In this document: positions 1 through 11,329 of the stretch, piece by piece | Position numbering within the stretch: position 1 is the stretch's first letter | Layout: every line of letters begins with the position of its first letter | From: Ryuthela nishihirai | Taxonomy: Eukaryota > Arthropoda > Arachnida > Araneae > Heptathelidae | DNA: 64,000 nt | NCBI GenBank assembly: GCA_038380435.1 | Contig: JAWZYU010000020.1 | Location: forward strand, 44,052,307-44,116,306 | Direction of reading: 5' to 3' | The notes under the pieces: model-generated | The model's input: only the letters and a program-made list of their open reading frames with translations | Told to the model about the DNA's origin: nothing | Database searches by the model: none | Position numbers and translations under genes: made by a program

Positions 1-336
1 TACGTTTTATCTCTGAGAAGCACTTTTTTGCACACAATGGGCTAAGTTATAAACCATGTCACAAAGATCCTAAAGGTTCATAGAAGGTTCGGAGCAGCTA
101 TCGTTGGCTACCAGCTACCATTTAACTACCATTAGCCTCCTATCAAGGGGCCGCCCATCGAGGCCATCCAGCATGTTCTTTAAGGTGCACGAGGTAAGGC
201 TCTCATGCACAAGGAGCCACGTCTTCTCCTCCCATCTGACGAACAGTGGCCTTTCCAAGTCCATCAGTGTCCCCTACTGACCTGGAAACTGCAGATTACG
301 TGACAGGCGCGCTTCCCACTATGCCAACCCCGCCCC
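1..336 (-). mobile_element. SINE-A copy cut by the window start, internally deleted
   Basis: Minus-strand copy of the tRNA-headed SINE described in full at 11330-11722. It reads from the 3' end (cagaggt/aaaac side, here as ctctgagaagcac) to the tRNA head (ccccgcccc complement ending at 336). About 80 bases between the 'ctactgacc' block and the head are missing. It is well diverged from the young copies, so it is old. Confidence 0.85.
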
Positions 337-493
337 TAACTATGAAAGAAACTTTTGTTGAAAAAGACCTATCTTTCACCTGGTTCCGAGAAGAAAACTG
401 TTACATCCCTACATTACTTTGCACGCCGTAAGTTTTTATTTGGCATATGACTACTCACATCCAATAAAAAAAACTCTGAAACACTTGCTGAAT

Positions 494-842
494 CCAGGCT
501 CGTAATCTGTAGTTCCCAGGTTCGATTCCCGCCTGTGCCAGCTTTCAGATTTATATCCTTAAAACTCCTCGTCCTACCTTCGGTCAGTAGTGGACACCAA
601 TGGACTAGGAAAAGCCATCATCCGTCGAATGGAAATTAAGCCGTGGTTCCGTGTAGGAGAAAGTTATGACCTGTGCACGTTTAAGAACACGCTGGATAGC
701 TTGACGGAAGGCTATCATCTGTCTCCTAACAGCTTTCCAGTGTGTTCTCTCCTCTAACCTTCTCTGAGCCCTCGGGGTCTTTATGACCTGGTCATTTAGC
801 CCATTGTGGGCAAAAAAGTGCCGCTCAGAGGTGAAACAACCC
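494..842 (+). mobile_element. SINE-A copy, head-truncated
   Basis: Starts inside the tRNA-like head (caggctcgtaatctgtagtt, then the B box ggttcgattcc) and runs to the 3' end cgctcagaggtgaaacaaccc. The antisense open frame of about 79 codons here is a SINE shadow, not a gene. Confidence 0.88.
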
Positions 843-1170
843 AATAACTACTCATTAGATGAACATCCGTTAAATTTCTTTTCCTCATTTTGGGAGGAAA
901 AGAGAGGTGCATAGCTTGAGGTAGCCTGTACTCTCATCAAATCAGAACGTTTGATACATAATTAATTACGCTCGGCCTTGGCTTTTACGAAATAGAATGG
1001 AACATCGTGTACAACTTTTCTTTTTTTAGATTGGACGGAAAAAAAGCAACCGGGAATAAAAATTTTTATATAGCCTATGGCACTCCGTACGACGGAAGTT
1101 TCCATTTCACACATAACCTGTTATGCTCGATCCTTAAACACGGAAGATAGAATAGGACAATCGTTCTACA

Positions 1171-1439
1171 CTCGGTCAGAAAAGGGACACCGTTGGACTT
1201 GGAAAGGCCGCCCTCTGTCGAATTGGACCTTAATACGTGGTTCCGTATGCAAGCGAGCCATACCTTATGCACATTAAAGAATACGCTCGATGGCCTTGAC
1301 GATAGAGTTCCATCTGTCTCCTAACAGCTGTTCAGTGGGTATCCTTCCATTACCCTTCTCTGAACCCTTGAGATCCATGTGATTTGACCATTTAGCCCAT
1401 TGTGTGCAAAAAAACGCCGCCCAGAGATGAAACAACCCA
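1171..1439 (+). mobile_element. SINE-A copy, body and tail only
   Basis: Begins at the ggacaccg block and ends at gatgaaacaaccc. The tRNA head is absent. Substitutions throughout indicate an old 5'-truncated copy. Confidence 0.85.
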
Positions 1440-2630
1440 GCCTAGGAACTTCAGACACCACCTTTACTGTGGACTGCTTTACGAACTAGAAGGCTGACCT
1501 GACTGAAATTTAATCAGTCCATTCTTCTGTCTTTTTGTGATGTCCGTAGAAGCAGTGCTGGGAATGGGGGGAGGACCCCCTCCCCTAGTTTCAGAGTTTT
1601 TTTATTCCGTATATTCAAAAAGAAATAGATCCACTGTATTATGCGCACTCCTTTATAATATTTTTGGTCATAATTCCTAGGCTTTTAAACAGATTTTTAT
1701 GTATTGTTTAACGTCGCCATGTCAACTATGGAGTCTCTTTCAATTTTGAAAACCCATTTCTCTCGCTAGAATGTGTTATAAAAAGTATTGTATTGAATTT
1801 TTTTAGAATTCTCCGTAAAAGTAAAGGTTTAAGTAGCTGTGATGTCCTTTGATGAGGATGAAAATATCCTCCCTGTAGTGTATAATTTGTACTATATAAT
1901 TTGATTCGCAAGAGCTCCTTAGCAACTTATCTAACAGTTAAAACACCAACCATTTTGTTTTTCGGCATTCGAAACGAAACGTTTTAATATATTCAAGAGG
2001 TGCTTTCAGATAAACAAAAGAAAAAAACAACAGTTGTTTCGAGAGATAAAGTAAATATTTTCCGTGGAAGTTAAGAGACAGAAAAGATAAGAAACAACAA
2101 TCTTATCAATTGTGAAAAAAAACTTTTATAAGCCGACATTGTGACGAGGACGAAACGTTGAAATCTGAAGTGATCTTCCGGCTTCTCTTGTACCAGACGA
2201 ATACTAACTTGTTTTTTTCCACCGGTTTTGAGTCAGAGTAACCTAGGAAAGAACCACGGAATTTCAAATATGCAATGAGACTTTATTATAAATCAAGCAT
2301 GCTTTCAGAACAACATGCAACAAACAGCTACTGTAAATTCTTGTATTCTAAAAGCAAAAATGGATATTTATTTCCTTTCTCTCTCTAAGACTTGCAACGA
2401 AACCCTTTTATACTTTTTTTTTTTTGGTAGAACAAACGTCGTCTTATTTCCGTTTCCAGGAAGTGCAGATAAGAAAGTTGTCTGCCCCCAAAACAAGCTT
2501 TTTTCTGGAATGCCGGAAAATCTTTCCTCTCGTGTTTCCAGAAGATAAAGATTGTTCTTTTCTTACGTCCCGATTTCTACTCTTTCTGCTACAGGACAAA
2601 GTGTCTCTTGTCGACAAAGCAGGATTATCA
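1440..2630. other. AT-rich stretch, nothing recognised
   Basis: Low-complexity A/T-rich sequence with a small G/C-rich patch at about 1561-1590. The short open frames between 2315 and 2666 overlap on both strands and show no codon signature or motif I recognise. Confidence 0.5.
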
Positions 2631-2634
2631 GATA

Positions 2635-2673
2635 TATATAAAAGGCCATCCACAGCGGCCAAATAATCTCACT
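2635..2673 (+). promoter_or_regulatory. Possible TATA box and initiator
   Basis: TATATAAAAGG occupies 2635-2645 and a TCACT initiator-like pentamer lies at 2669-2673, about 34 bases after the TATAAA start, slightly longer than the usual spacing. A donor-like G/GTAAGA follows at about 2693. No coding exon is seen downstream, so this is only a motif match in A/T-rich DNA. Confidence 0.2.
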
Positions 2674-2871
2674 ACCTACCTCCAAGTCTCTTGGTAAGAC
2701 CTCATGATGAAATGGTCACTGATCCCAGTCGGAGAAACATTTCTTACAAATGACATTTCCTCTGTTTCTTCTTTTTTATTACTTCGTCAAGTGACTTAAG
2801 TTGAATTTATATATTTCATTTTCTTTACTTCTTTCTTTTGACAGGATTACTATAGTGCTTGTAGAAAATAA

Positions 2872-3050
2872 TAATAAATTCCCCTTCAAGCAGCTGCTTG
2901 CCACAAAGGTCTCGGAAAAGTTTTTCAGTTTATACATCATAGTGTAAGGGGCGCCTCAGCAGAAATATAACACAAACATCCATGCCTAAACAGGGGCTCG
3001 AAACTAGGTCTGTTTGATCAGTAATCAAGCGCGCTACCTACTGCCAAAGG
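2872..3050 (-). mobile_element. SINE-B copy, diverged
   Basis: Reads from the 3' block (ccccttcaagcagctgcttg) through ggggctcgaaactaggtc (B box region) to tcaagcgcgctacc (A box region). Same family as 48411-48612, with about a quarter of positions changed by eye. Confidence 0.8.
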
Positions 3051-3119
3051 ACTTGTAAAGCGAAGTTTATATTCGTGATGCTGATCTTTATCTTGGTTAT
3101 GTTTCCACGGGTAACATTT

Positions 3120-3705
3120 CATCCACACTGCCCTGCCAAAACATTAGAGAGTTTCCATGTTATGAGAATTGGAATCTAACTTTAAGTTCTACTACTTCTA
3201 AAATATGAATTTATTGGGAAAATGTGACTGAAGATGAATTAGATTAATCAAATCTATTTAAATTTCGATTTTAAACAATATTCGTCCGGTATTTAAAGAG
3301 TTAATGAAGCTGTAATATTTAACAATAAATTATCTTGTTTTATTAAAAAATCATTCATGTTGCCTAAAATTGAAATAATCATTACGCCAAGTTTTAAAAT
3401 GCATATTTATTTTATAAAATGGTTTGAAACAACACTTATTATTTAAATTTCAATTAATTTCTGAGGGAAATTCTTTTTAAGCATCGCTATTGTGAAATAT
3501 TTTAGGTTCCTTAACTCTTTAAGTGCTGAGCCAATATGGTTGCAAATCGAGATTTAAAGAGATTTGATTACGTTTTTTTATCTTCAGTCACATTTTTTCG
3601 TTAAATGCATATTTAAGAAGTTATAGAGCTTCGAAGTTAGATTCCCATTGACATAAAACGGAAAATCGCGAATGTTTTGGTAGAGCAGTGAATATTCACA
3701 TTGAT
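3120..3705. repeat. Inverted-repeat element, family E
   Basis: A left arm (about 3120-3315) and right arm (about 3515-3705) are imperfect reverse complements. Shared blocks in order are ctgcyctaccaaaacatt, ggaatctaactt, aaaatgtgactgaagat, aatcaaatct and tttaaagagttaa. The spacer is about 200 bases. The same blocks recur as an inverted pair at 15725-16255 and as a half copy at 23390-23545, so this is a dispersed family, probably a non-autonomous foldback DNA element. I did not find a clear target duplication. Confidence 0.65.
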
Positions 3706-4420
3706 GGTGGCGAAATTATATCGATTGTAATGCCCATTATATTGCTGATGATTTTCTTGAATATATAGACATCTACAATGAAATTAACGATTGATATTGG
3801 GTATATTTGTAATAAAGTTTTTATTGGTGGTGTAATGTTTATACCGAATGTTAGCAATCTTTTTTTATAAGGATGTTCCTGTTGCCTAGAAGCTAACTAT
3901 AGTGATAATAGTGATTAGTATTTTGAGTAAAGTGGTGCTAATAATATGTAGTATTAAAAATAAAGAGTATAATGATATGATGTTACCTGTTTTTCCATGT
4001 GCTATTTCGGTTATATGCTTTTTGATAAGACAACTATGGTAAACTATTGTATTATGATAGATATAAAGTGAAAGAAAAAGATTTCTCTGTTACTCTTATT
4101 ATTATTATGTGTAATTCTGAGCAATTAAATGCAATTTGTGTAACCTGGTTTCAGCCGCATCCACTAACTCTGTATAGCAGAGTCTCAAACACACGCTCAA
4201 TGCAGTGACTTAATTTTACTTAATAAATATGGCTGGGCTCAATATAGCCTTCATATACATATACAGTATATGTCATGTACTATATTTTTTTCTAGTCTAC
4301 TCTAAATTTTATAGGTTTGTAATTTTATGTTAACAAGTGCTTAGTGTGGGGGTTTTTCGTTCAAAATAATACTCATATATATATAATAATTTTCCTTATT
4401 GTGTGATGCTCACACAGTCG
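3706..4420. other. AT-rich stretch, nothing recognised
   Basis: No open frame or repeat that I can name between the inverted-repeat element and the hairpin satellite. Confidence 0.5.
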
Positions 4421-4424
4421 TATC

Positions 4425-4905
4425 AGAATAATATGACCGCCTACCATAATATATGAATGGGAGGTGGTTATATTGGTCATAATATTATGACCACCTGCAT
4501 TATTATATACACAGTAGTATCAAAATAATATGACCACCTACCACAGTATATGTATGGTAGGTGGTCATATTATTCTGATACGACTGTGTATATAGTAAAC
4601 AACTGTGTATATACGTAATGTTTTTTTCTCTATACATTTTATCTATACAGTTATTAATATATATATATATATAATATGACCACCTACCATACATATACAA
4701 TGGTAGGTAGTCATATTATTCTGATACGACTGTGTATATACGTAAACAACTGTGTATATACGTAATGTTTTTTCTCTATGCATTTTCTCTATACATTTTC
4801 TCTATACAGTTATTAATATATATAATATGACCACTTACCATACATATACTATGGTAGGTGGTCATATTATTCTGATACAACTGTGTATATACGTAATGTT
4901 ATCAT
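4425..4905. repeat. Tandem satellite of about 150 bp units, each with a hairpin
   Basis: Hairpins built from atgaccacctaccat and its complement atggtaggtggtcat lie near 4527-4572, 4671-4719 and 4824-4872, with a rearranged version at 4428-4498. Between them the sequence gtgtatatacgtaatgttttttctctat recurs. Unit spacing is about 145-153 bases. The open frames at 4503-4700 and 4752-4958 are repeat read-through. Confidence 0.8.
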
Positions 4906-6190
4906 TGAATAATGTTTTTCTAAGTATTCAGTTTTACAATTGCTTTGCTATGCAATAAATCAGTTTGCTCTGGAGCAGAAGGGTACAACTAAATACTCCA
5001 GAAGCGTGTAATTGTATATAAATAATAAACAACACTACCTAAACACTTGTTAATAATTGAGAACTTATAACGAAAAGCTCAAATATTGCAGGCTTGTAAC
5101 TACTATGTAATCAGTGTTGCTTCTTTCAGAAAAATTACTCGATTCAATGAAATTTTGCAAGTGAAAAAATAAAGTATAGGACACAAAGCAATTGAAGGCA
5201 TTTCTACGACAAACTGCAGAAAAAAAAAGGCGAAAGCGGAATTTAAATAAGTGTTCTCAAAATCCTTAATAACAGTGTATTTTTTTTTTCTTTTCACAGA
5301 TTAAATTTCATCTTTAATAGAGAGTTCGAAAGACACCGAATGATTAACGTTTGTTCTTGTGTTTATTACTGTTATTAGTGCTTCTGTTAGGATAAGCAAT
5401 TTACGAACTGCAAACTCATTTGTCCGTGAGAATAGATAAGCATTGACCCCAATATTAAAATAGTTTTTGCTCAACAACATTTTATCAAGCAGAATACTTA
5501 CTGTAGATATGAGTTACGGGTCAATCATAATAAATTGTTTCTACTTCTATCTGTAAAAAAATAAAGGAAAATAAAATAAATAATTACTTTCGGTTATAGT
5601 TTCGGCTTTTAATCAGTGGTTAAAAATGAGTATCATTCAGCCTTTGAATTTATTTAGATATTTTCTGTTTTATTAATGAATCGCTCTTAGTATTTATAAA
5701 GTAGTTAAGAAGAATTTTCAGTTGAGAATTATTTCCAGTAATTTTCGTTCCAAAAGAAAAAAGAAACGAAACTTGGTCTTGAAATAATTATAAGCATTTT
5801 AAAGTTTATAAGAGCCTATGAAACGGAAAATTGAAAAATATTTCAATGGTTTGTATTTTTGCATAGAAGTAGTCCTTGATTTATAGAACCCCTTTATACA
5901 GAATTCCACATTTACGAAAATGATATCTCAACACCCAGTTTCGTTGTATGTTAAAAATTCGGCAGCTAAGGAATTTATTATTATTTTTTTTTCACAGCTA
6001 CATATATAACAATTTACGTTACGGATGCTGTCATGGTTACGGAATTGTGATACCCGAACTTTAATTTTTCGTTAATTTAATGATCGTCGATTTCGCTTCA
6101 TCTGCGGGTTATAACTGATGCCTTAGATTAGCCGGTTGTTACAACCGTACATTGGTGCATGTTACAGGTGATGTATTTTCTATATAATAG
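4906..6190. other. AT-rich stretch, nothing recognised
   Basis: No coding or repeat signal that I can support. The 64-codon frame at 5103-5297 (minus) is compositionally A/T-driven. Confidence 0.5.
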
Positions 6191-6193
6191 GAT

Positions 6194-6558
6194 TGGGTTG
6201 TTTTACCTCTGAGCAGCACTTTTTTGCCCATCATGGGCTAAATGGCCAGGTCACATGGACAGGTTGGGGGAGGGGACCCACTGGAACAGCTGTTGGGAGA
6301 CAGATGGTAGTCTCCCGTCAAGGCCATCCAGCGTGTTCTTTAACGTGCACAAGGTATAGCTCTCCCGCACACGGGGCCACGGCTTAAGTCCAATCCGACG
6401 GACGGAGCCCTTTCCAAGCCCATCGGTGCCCCCTACTGACCGTGGGCAAGGCGAGGAATTTTGCGGAGATAAATCTCAACGCTGACCCAGCTGGGACTCG
6501 AACCTGGGAACTACAGATTACGAGCCTGGCGCGCTACCGACTGAGCCACCCTCGCCCC
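6194..6558 (-). mobile_element. SINE-A copy, near full length
   Basis: Runs from ttgttttacctctgagcagc to the complete tRNA head complement (gactgagccaccctcgcccc). The segment ccccgaaggctcagagaagg present in other copies is deleted here. Confidence 0.92.
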
Positions 6559-6635
6559 ATTCTATATAATAAATCATATGTCTACTATAATATGTAGAGG
6601 ACGAAACGAACAATTATTTTCTATATACAGTTTCA

Positions 6636-6720
6636 CCTATATGGGAATATACTTGATTCTTCCACCTGTGCAGTCTTCCACCTGTGTATTATGGGAATAT
6701 ACTTGATTCTTCCACCTGTG
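6636..6720. repeat. Short tandem duplication
   Basis: The string tatgggaatatacttgattc followed by ttccacctgtg occurs twice, about 50 bases apart, directly before a SINE-A copy. Confidence 0.75.
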
Positions 6721-7011
6721 CCAGCTTTGAGATTTTTCTCCGCTAATCCTCACACTGCCGTCGGCCAGAAAGAGGACACCGATGGGCTTAGAAAGGTACG
6801 ACAGAAGGGACGTAAAGCCGTGGCCAGTGTGCAGGAGAGCCTACCTTGTACGTATTAAAGAACACGTTGTATAGTCTTGACAGGAAATTTCCATCTGCCT
6901 CAAAACAGTATCCCTCCCACCCCAATCTTTTCTAAGCCCTTTAGGTATTTGTGACCTGGATATTTAGACAGTTTTACGAAAAAAAGTACCATTCAAAGAT
7001 AAAACAACTTA
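6716..7011 (+). mobile_element. SINE-A copy, old
   Basis: Recognisable by ggacaccgatgggctt, acgtaaagccgtgg, attaaagaacacg and the end aagataaaacaac. The head is missing and many positions are changed. Confidence 0.8.
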
Positions 7012-7610
7012 CACTATGCCTGATTCTGTAGGACTTAGTTGTGCTTAACTCTCTCCTAATGACAGAGATTATTAAAAGCTTCAATAATCAACTTGGAGAT
7101 GTTATCCTATCAGTTAGCAGAGAGAGAATGATATTCTTTTTCAAACAGGGAGATACTGGGACGAGGCGAAATCCTGTCCTTTCTCATACAATAATCACTT
7201 GCTAATCTCTCTATTCGAAAACCGAGTGAACATTGAAACTGTTAAAGCATTGTTGCTTTTTTTTATTATTCTAATGTGTTTAAAGGGATCAAAAATTATG
7301 TTTCATTGAAGTTTTCGATTTGGAAAAAAAACTTCCTAAGAAATCATTTATCGGTACATAATGAGATTCAATGGGGAAATGGGATCCGTTATACGGAAAT
7401 TTATTTTACTGCCAACTTTATAGTAACGTAACCGTTCCGTAAATTAACGACTACCTGTACATAATTTAAAATGTCAGAAGTATTTTTTCTCTCTAATCGG
7501 GCTTAATAAATATCGTAATAGTTTGAACTCGGGCTCGAAAATCTTAGCCCTAACTCGACTGTGCTCGTCGCCAATGCTCATTAATAATTTTCTTCTCCTC
7601 TACACCTGGC
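7012..7610. other. AT-rich stretch, nothing recognised
   Basis: Unassigned sequence between two SINE-A copies. Confidence 0.5.
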
Positions 7611-7984
7611 GGCGGGGATGGCTCAGTCGGTAGCGCGCCAGACTCGTAATCTGCAGTTCCCAGGTTCGACCCAGCTGGGTCAGCATTGAGACTTATCTCC
7701 GCAAAACTCCCTGCCCACGGTCAGTAGGGGACACCGATGGCCTTGGAAAGTCCGCAGTCCGTCGGATGGGACGTTAAGCCGTGGCCCCGTTTGCGGGAGA
7801 GCCATACCCTGTGCACGGTTAAAGATCACACAGGATGGCCTTGACGGGAGGCTGCCATCTGTCTCCCAACACCTATTCCAGTGAGTCCCCTCCCCCAACC
7901 TTCTCTGAGCCTTCGGAGTCCTTGTGACCTGGCCATTTAGCCCATGATGTGCAAAAAAAGTGCCGCTCAGAGGTAAAACAACCC
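7611..7984 (+). mobile_element. SINE-A copy, full length
   Basis: Starts with ggcggggatggctcagtcgg and ends cagaggtaaaacaaccc. It has the A box, B box, body and tail, with a small deletion around the B box (ggttcgacccagctgggtc). Confidence 0.93.
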
Positions 7985-8410
7985 TCTACACTTAGTTTAT
8001 GCTATCGTAACAACCGTTCAGTTGTCCACTAGTTGTAATTCTACGTCTGTTGGAAAAATAGAGCATCTATCTTAAACATGCACACATATATTAATAACAT
8101 CAATCATCGGTAAAGTGTAACTCTGTGCAAACTTACTTTCAGATAGTCTTCTTTCCATTTCAAGTTTGAGCTCCCTGTGGCATCCTAGTTTGAGTACATC
8201 TTTAAAACTCTGGGCTTGCATGACTAAGGATAATATCTAAGTTACTGCAAGTGAGAACTTAAACAGGATGTTGCTAGAGATTGACAGAATAAAGGAATGA
8301 TTTATGTATATACATATATTTCTTTTTTTTTAATTTTTTAGGAAATGTACAAAATTTAATTCAAAAACTTACCTTTCGTTATGTTCATTTCGATTTTTTC
8401 AATTTTAATG

Positions 8411-8995
8411 ATAGTTTAACAAATATCCCCCCACTCACCAATAATTCTCGTAAAATATGTTTAATACAGATGTTAATATTTTAATTTCAATTGCTCTTCA
8501 GTTATTAGCCTTTTCAAACCTTGTGGGAAGGGGGTGATCGGTCATAACAGTTTTGGCATTCCTCTTAGGTTGGGTCGTGCTTTCACCTATCTAGCAAGGT
8601 GAAATAAAATTTATTGTTGTTTATATTGATTAAGTTCAAAAACTTATTGTTTAATGCATGAAAAAATACATACATATCTAAAATTTCACGGGGGGGATAA
8701 TTTCTTTTTCCTTCACCCTTACAATCCCCCCTTATGAAGTTGAATCTAAGAATACAACAGAAGTAAGTCAGTCATAATCTTATCAGAAAGAAATCTTTTT
8801 TTTCAGTCGGGAAATATCTAAAGAAGATTTAGGGTTGTGAGGGGGGGGGGGTATTGATCCAGAACTGAGAGGAACAGAGTTTTGTTCGGCTTTTTAACAA
8901 ATATATTCTTGTAAAATACGTTTAATACAGGTTAACATTTTAATTTCAACTTCATCTCAGATATTAACATTCTCAAAGAGGGAGGTGGTCAGGGC
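8411..8995. repeat. Pair of direct repeats around a G-tract-rich segment
   Basis: About 8411-8540 and 8897-8995 share ttaacaaatat, ctcgtaaaata/tgtttaatacag and ttaatattttaatttcaa. Roughly 480 bases separate the starts. The intervening DNA holds two G runs, near 8690 and 8840. This may be a duplicated or LTR-like remnant; no coding region or LTR-type ends are visible. Confidence 0.45.
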
Positions 8996-9002
8996 CCCTT
9001 TC

Positions 9003-9419
9003 GCACTCCCTGCCCACAAAACAATAAGGATAGCGATGGGCTTGGAAAGACCTTTGTCTGTCGGATAGGATATTAAGCCCTGTCTCCGTGTGCGGGGAGT
9101 ACCCATTGTGTTAAAGAGAACGCTGGATGGTCTTGACGGCAGGTTACCATCTGTCTCCGTGTGCGGGGAGTACCCATTGTGTTAAAGAGAACTGTGGATG
9201 GTCTTGACGGGAGGTTACCTTCTGTCTCCGTGTGCGGGGAGTACCCATTGTGTTAAAGAGAACACTGGATGGTCTTGACGGGAGGTTACCATCTGTCTCC
9301 TAACTGCTGCCCAGTGGATCCCTTCCCTCAACCTTTTCCGAGCCCTCGTGGTTCTTGTGACCTAGCTATTTTGCCCATTGTGTGCAAAAAAATGTCTCTC
9401 AGAGGTAAAACAACCCAAC
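9003..9419 (+). mobile_element. SINE-A copy with a 71 bp internal triplication
   Basis: A head-less SINE-A in which the unit beginning tgtctccgtgtgcggggagt is present three times, starting at 9081, 9152 and 9223, each 71 bases long. Another tgtctcc follows at 9294. The normal SINE-A body has one such segment. Confidence 0.92.
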
Positions 9420-9802
9420 CAACTGCCCATGCTGAAGCCATAATTTAGTTGCACGGACTCCCCTTTGGTAGCCCTCCTCTATCCAATCCTATTTCCGCCT
9501 ATCCAACGATATGGCGTAGAAGTTTACGCATTATTCAAATAGACATTTTAAATTTTTATTCATAATACTGCAAAAAATCTTTTATGTACAGCAGATGATT
9601 TTATTCTTTGATTAACATTTCAATATTAACAGGACCTCAGACAAATCTCGAACTTCTGACATTGAAAACTTGCTGTTGCCTGTAGTGCCCAGTCTAACTT
9701 ACAGTAGTAAATACGTAGTATAGAGAAATAGCAATACAACAAAATTATAAGGGCAACCAAGGTGCATTCGCTATAGTGAACCACAATAAAAGAAATATCA
9801 GA

Positions 9803-10017
9803 AGAGGTAAAGCCGTGTCTCCGTATGCAGGAGAGTTATATCTTGTGCATGTTAAAGAACACGCTGGATGGACTTGTCGAGAAACTACCATGTGTCTCCT
9901 GACAACTGTCAAGTGCATCATCTTCCCCAACCTTCTCTGAACCATTGGAGTCTTTGTGACATGGCCATTTAGCCCGTTGCGAAAACAAATGCCGCTCAGA
10001 GGTAAAACAACCAACCT
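9803..10017 (+). mobile_element. SINE-A fragment
   Basis: The 3' half only, from gaggtaaagccgtg to cagaggtaaaacaacc. It abuts a LINE reverse-transcriptase fragment starting at about 10018. Confidence 0.85.
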
Positions 10018-10127
10018 AGTGGAGTTTAGCAAGGGTGCATTTTGTCTCCTTTTCTCTTTAGTTTGGTTATTGATTATGTTTTATGGAATTCACTGCAAGG
10101 CGAAATTTTTGACTTTAAATTCATTTT

Positions 10128-10549
10128 TTTCTACTGACTCTCTCTGAAGTCTATCTCTTTCTACTGCCTCTTTTTCCATCATTACCTGATACATTTTGTT
10201 TAATTAAAATACAGATCCTCACAATGACTCCCTATAAGTCCCAAAAATAGAGTATACATATTTTTTGTGTGTAACCTGCTTTCAATTATTGTGGTTATAT
10301 TGAAATTTGAATCTAAATAGTTAAATAGAGAAATTTGATTCTCCAGAAATTCTTATGTCATCAACAGTCAATCACAGCTTATGATCATCACGTGATAGTC
10401 ATGATTGAGTACGAAATTGGCATAATTTCAACCAACAGCAATAGCACTTGACGCTGTTATATAATCGCGGTAGATACGCTATTTACGTTAGAGCTTTCTG
10501 AAGTATTTAAAGCAACACGAGACTCCACTTAACATATTTGCCTCTAGGT
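10128..10549. other. Unassigned insertion inside LINE copy 2
   Basis: About 420 bases with no match to LINE copy 1, lying between two adjacent LINE pieces. I see no terminal repeats or target duplication that would identify it. Confidence 0.5.
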
Positions 10550-10685
10550 CCGACTACCATATGTTGGGAACAGCTGGTCTTACAGAGTTAAAATATCGTG
10601 ATTTAGTTTACGCTGACGATTTGGCACTTTTTGCAAATGCTGTTGATGAGCTGAATACTTTCATTAGAGCTGTACGTTTGGATTA

Positions 10686-11037
10686 GGTTGTTTTACTTCT
10701 GAGCGCACTTTTTTGCACACAATGGGCTAAATGTCCACGTCACAAGAACCCTGAAGGCTCAAATAAGATTGGGGGAGGGGACCCACTGGACAGGCTGTTG
10801 AGTGGCAGATGGTAGCCTCCTGTCAAGACCATCCAGCATGTTCTTACGTACACAGGGTATATGGTTCTCCCGCACACGTGGCCACGGCTTAACGTCCCAT
10901 CCGACGGACGTCAAGCCGTCGGATGGGACGGCTACTTTTCCAAACCCATCGGTGTCCCCTACTGACCGAGGGCAGGAAGGGAAGTTTTGCGGAGATAAAT
11001 CTCAACTCTGTCCTAACTGTGGGACTCGAACCTGGGA
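10686..11037 (-). mobile_element. SINE-A copy inserted in LINE copy 2
   Basis: Flanked by similar LINE sequence (gctgtacgtttgg on the left, gctgttggtttgg on the right), consistent with a diverged target duplication. It ends at ctcgaacctgggatt, so the 5' part of the head is lost. It contains a new 15 bp inverted repeat (10893-10907 with 10916-10930) made from the gtcccatccgacgg block. Confidence 0.88.
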
Positions 11038-11329
11038 TTAATGCTGTTGGTTTGGTGATAAACAGAGAGAAAACTAAAACGACGAAAACTGATCACGCAA
11101 GTTGTGGTTCAGTTAATATGAATTTTGGCACCCTTGAACAAGTGTCTCAGTTTAATTTATCTTGGGAGCTATTTAACGGATACTGGAGATATGCGGCATG
11201 AAATTAACAGACGAATATGGATTGCTGCCGGAACTTTTAGGAATCTATGGAGAATATGAAGAAATAGGCATATACACCTAAAGACTAAAAATAGTCTATA
11301 AAATAGTTCGGTCCGTTCCAAAGTTAGTT

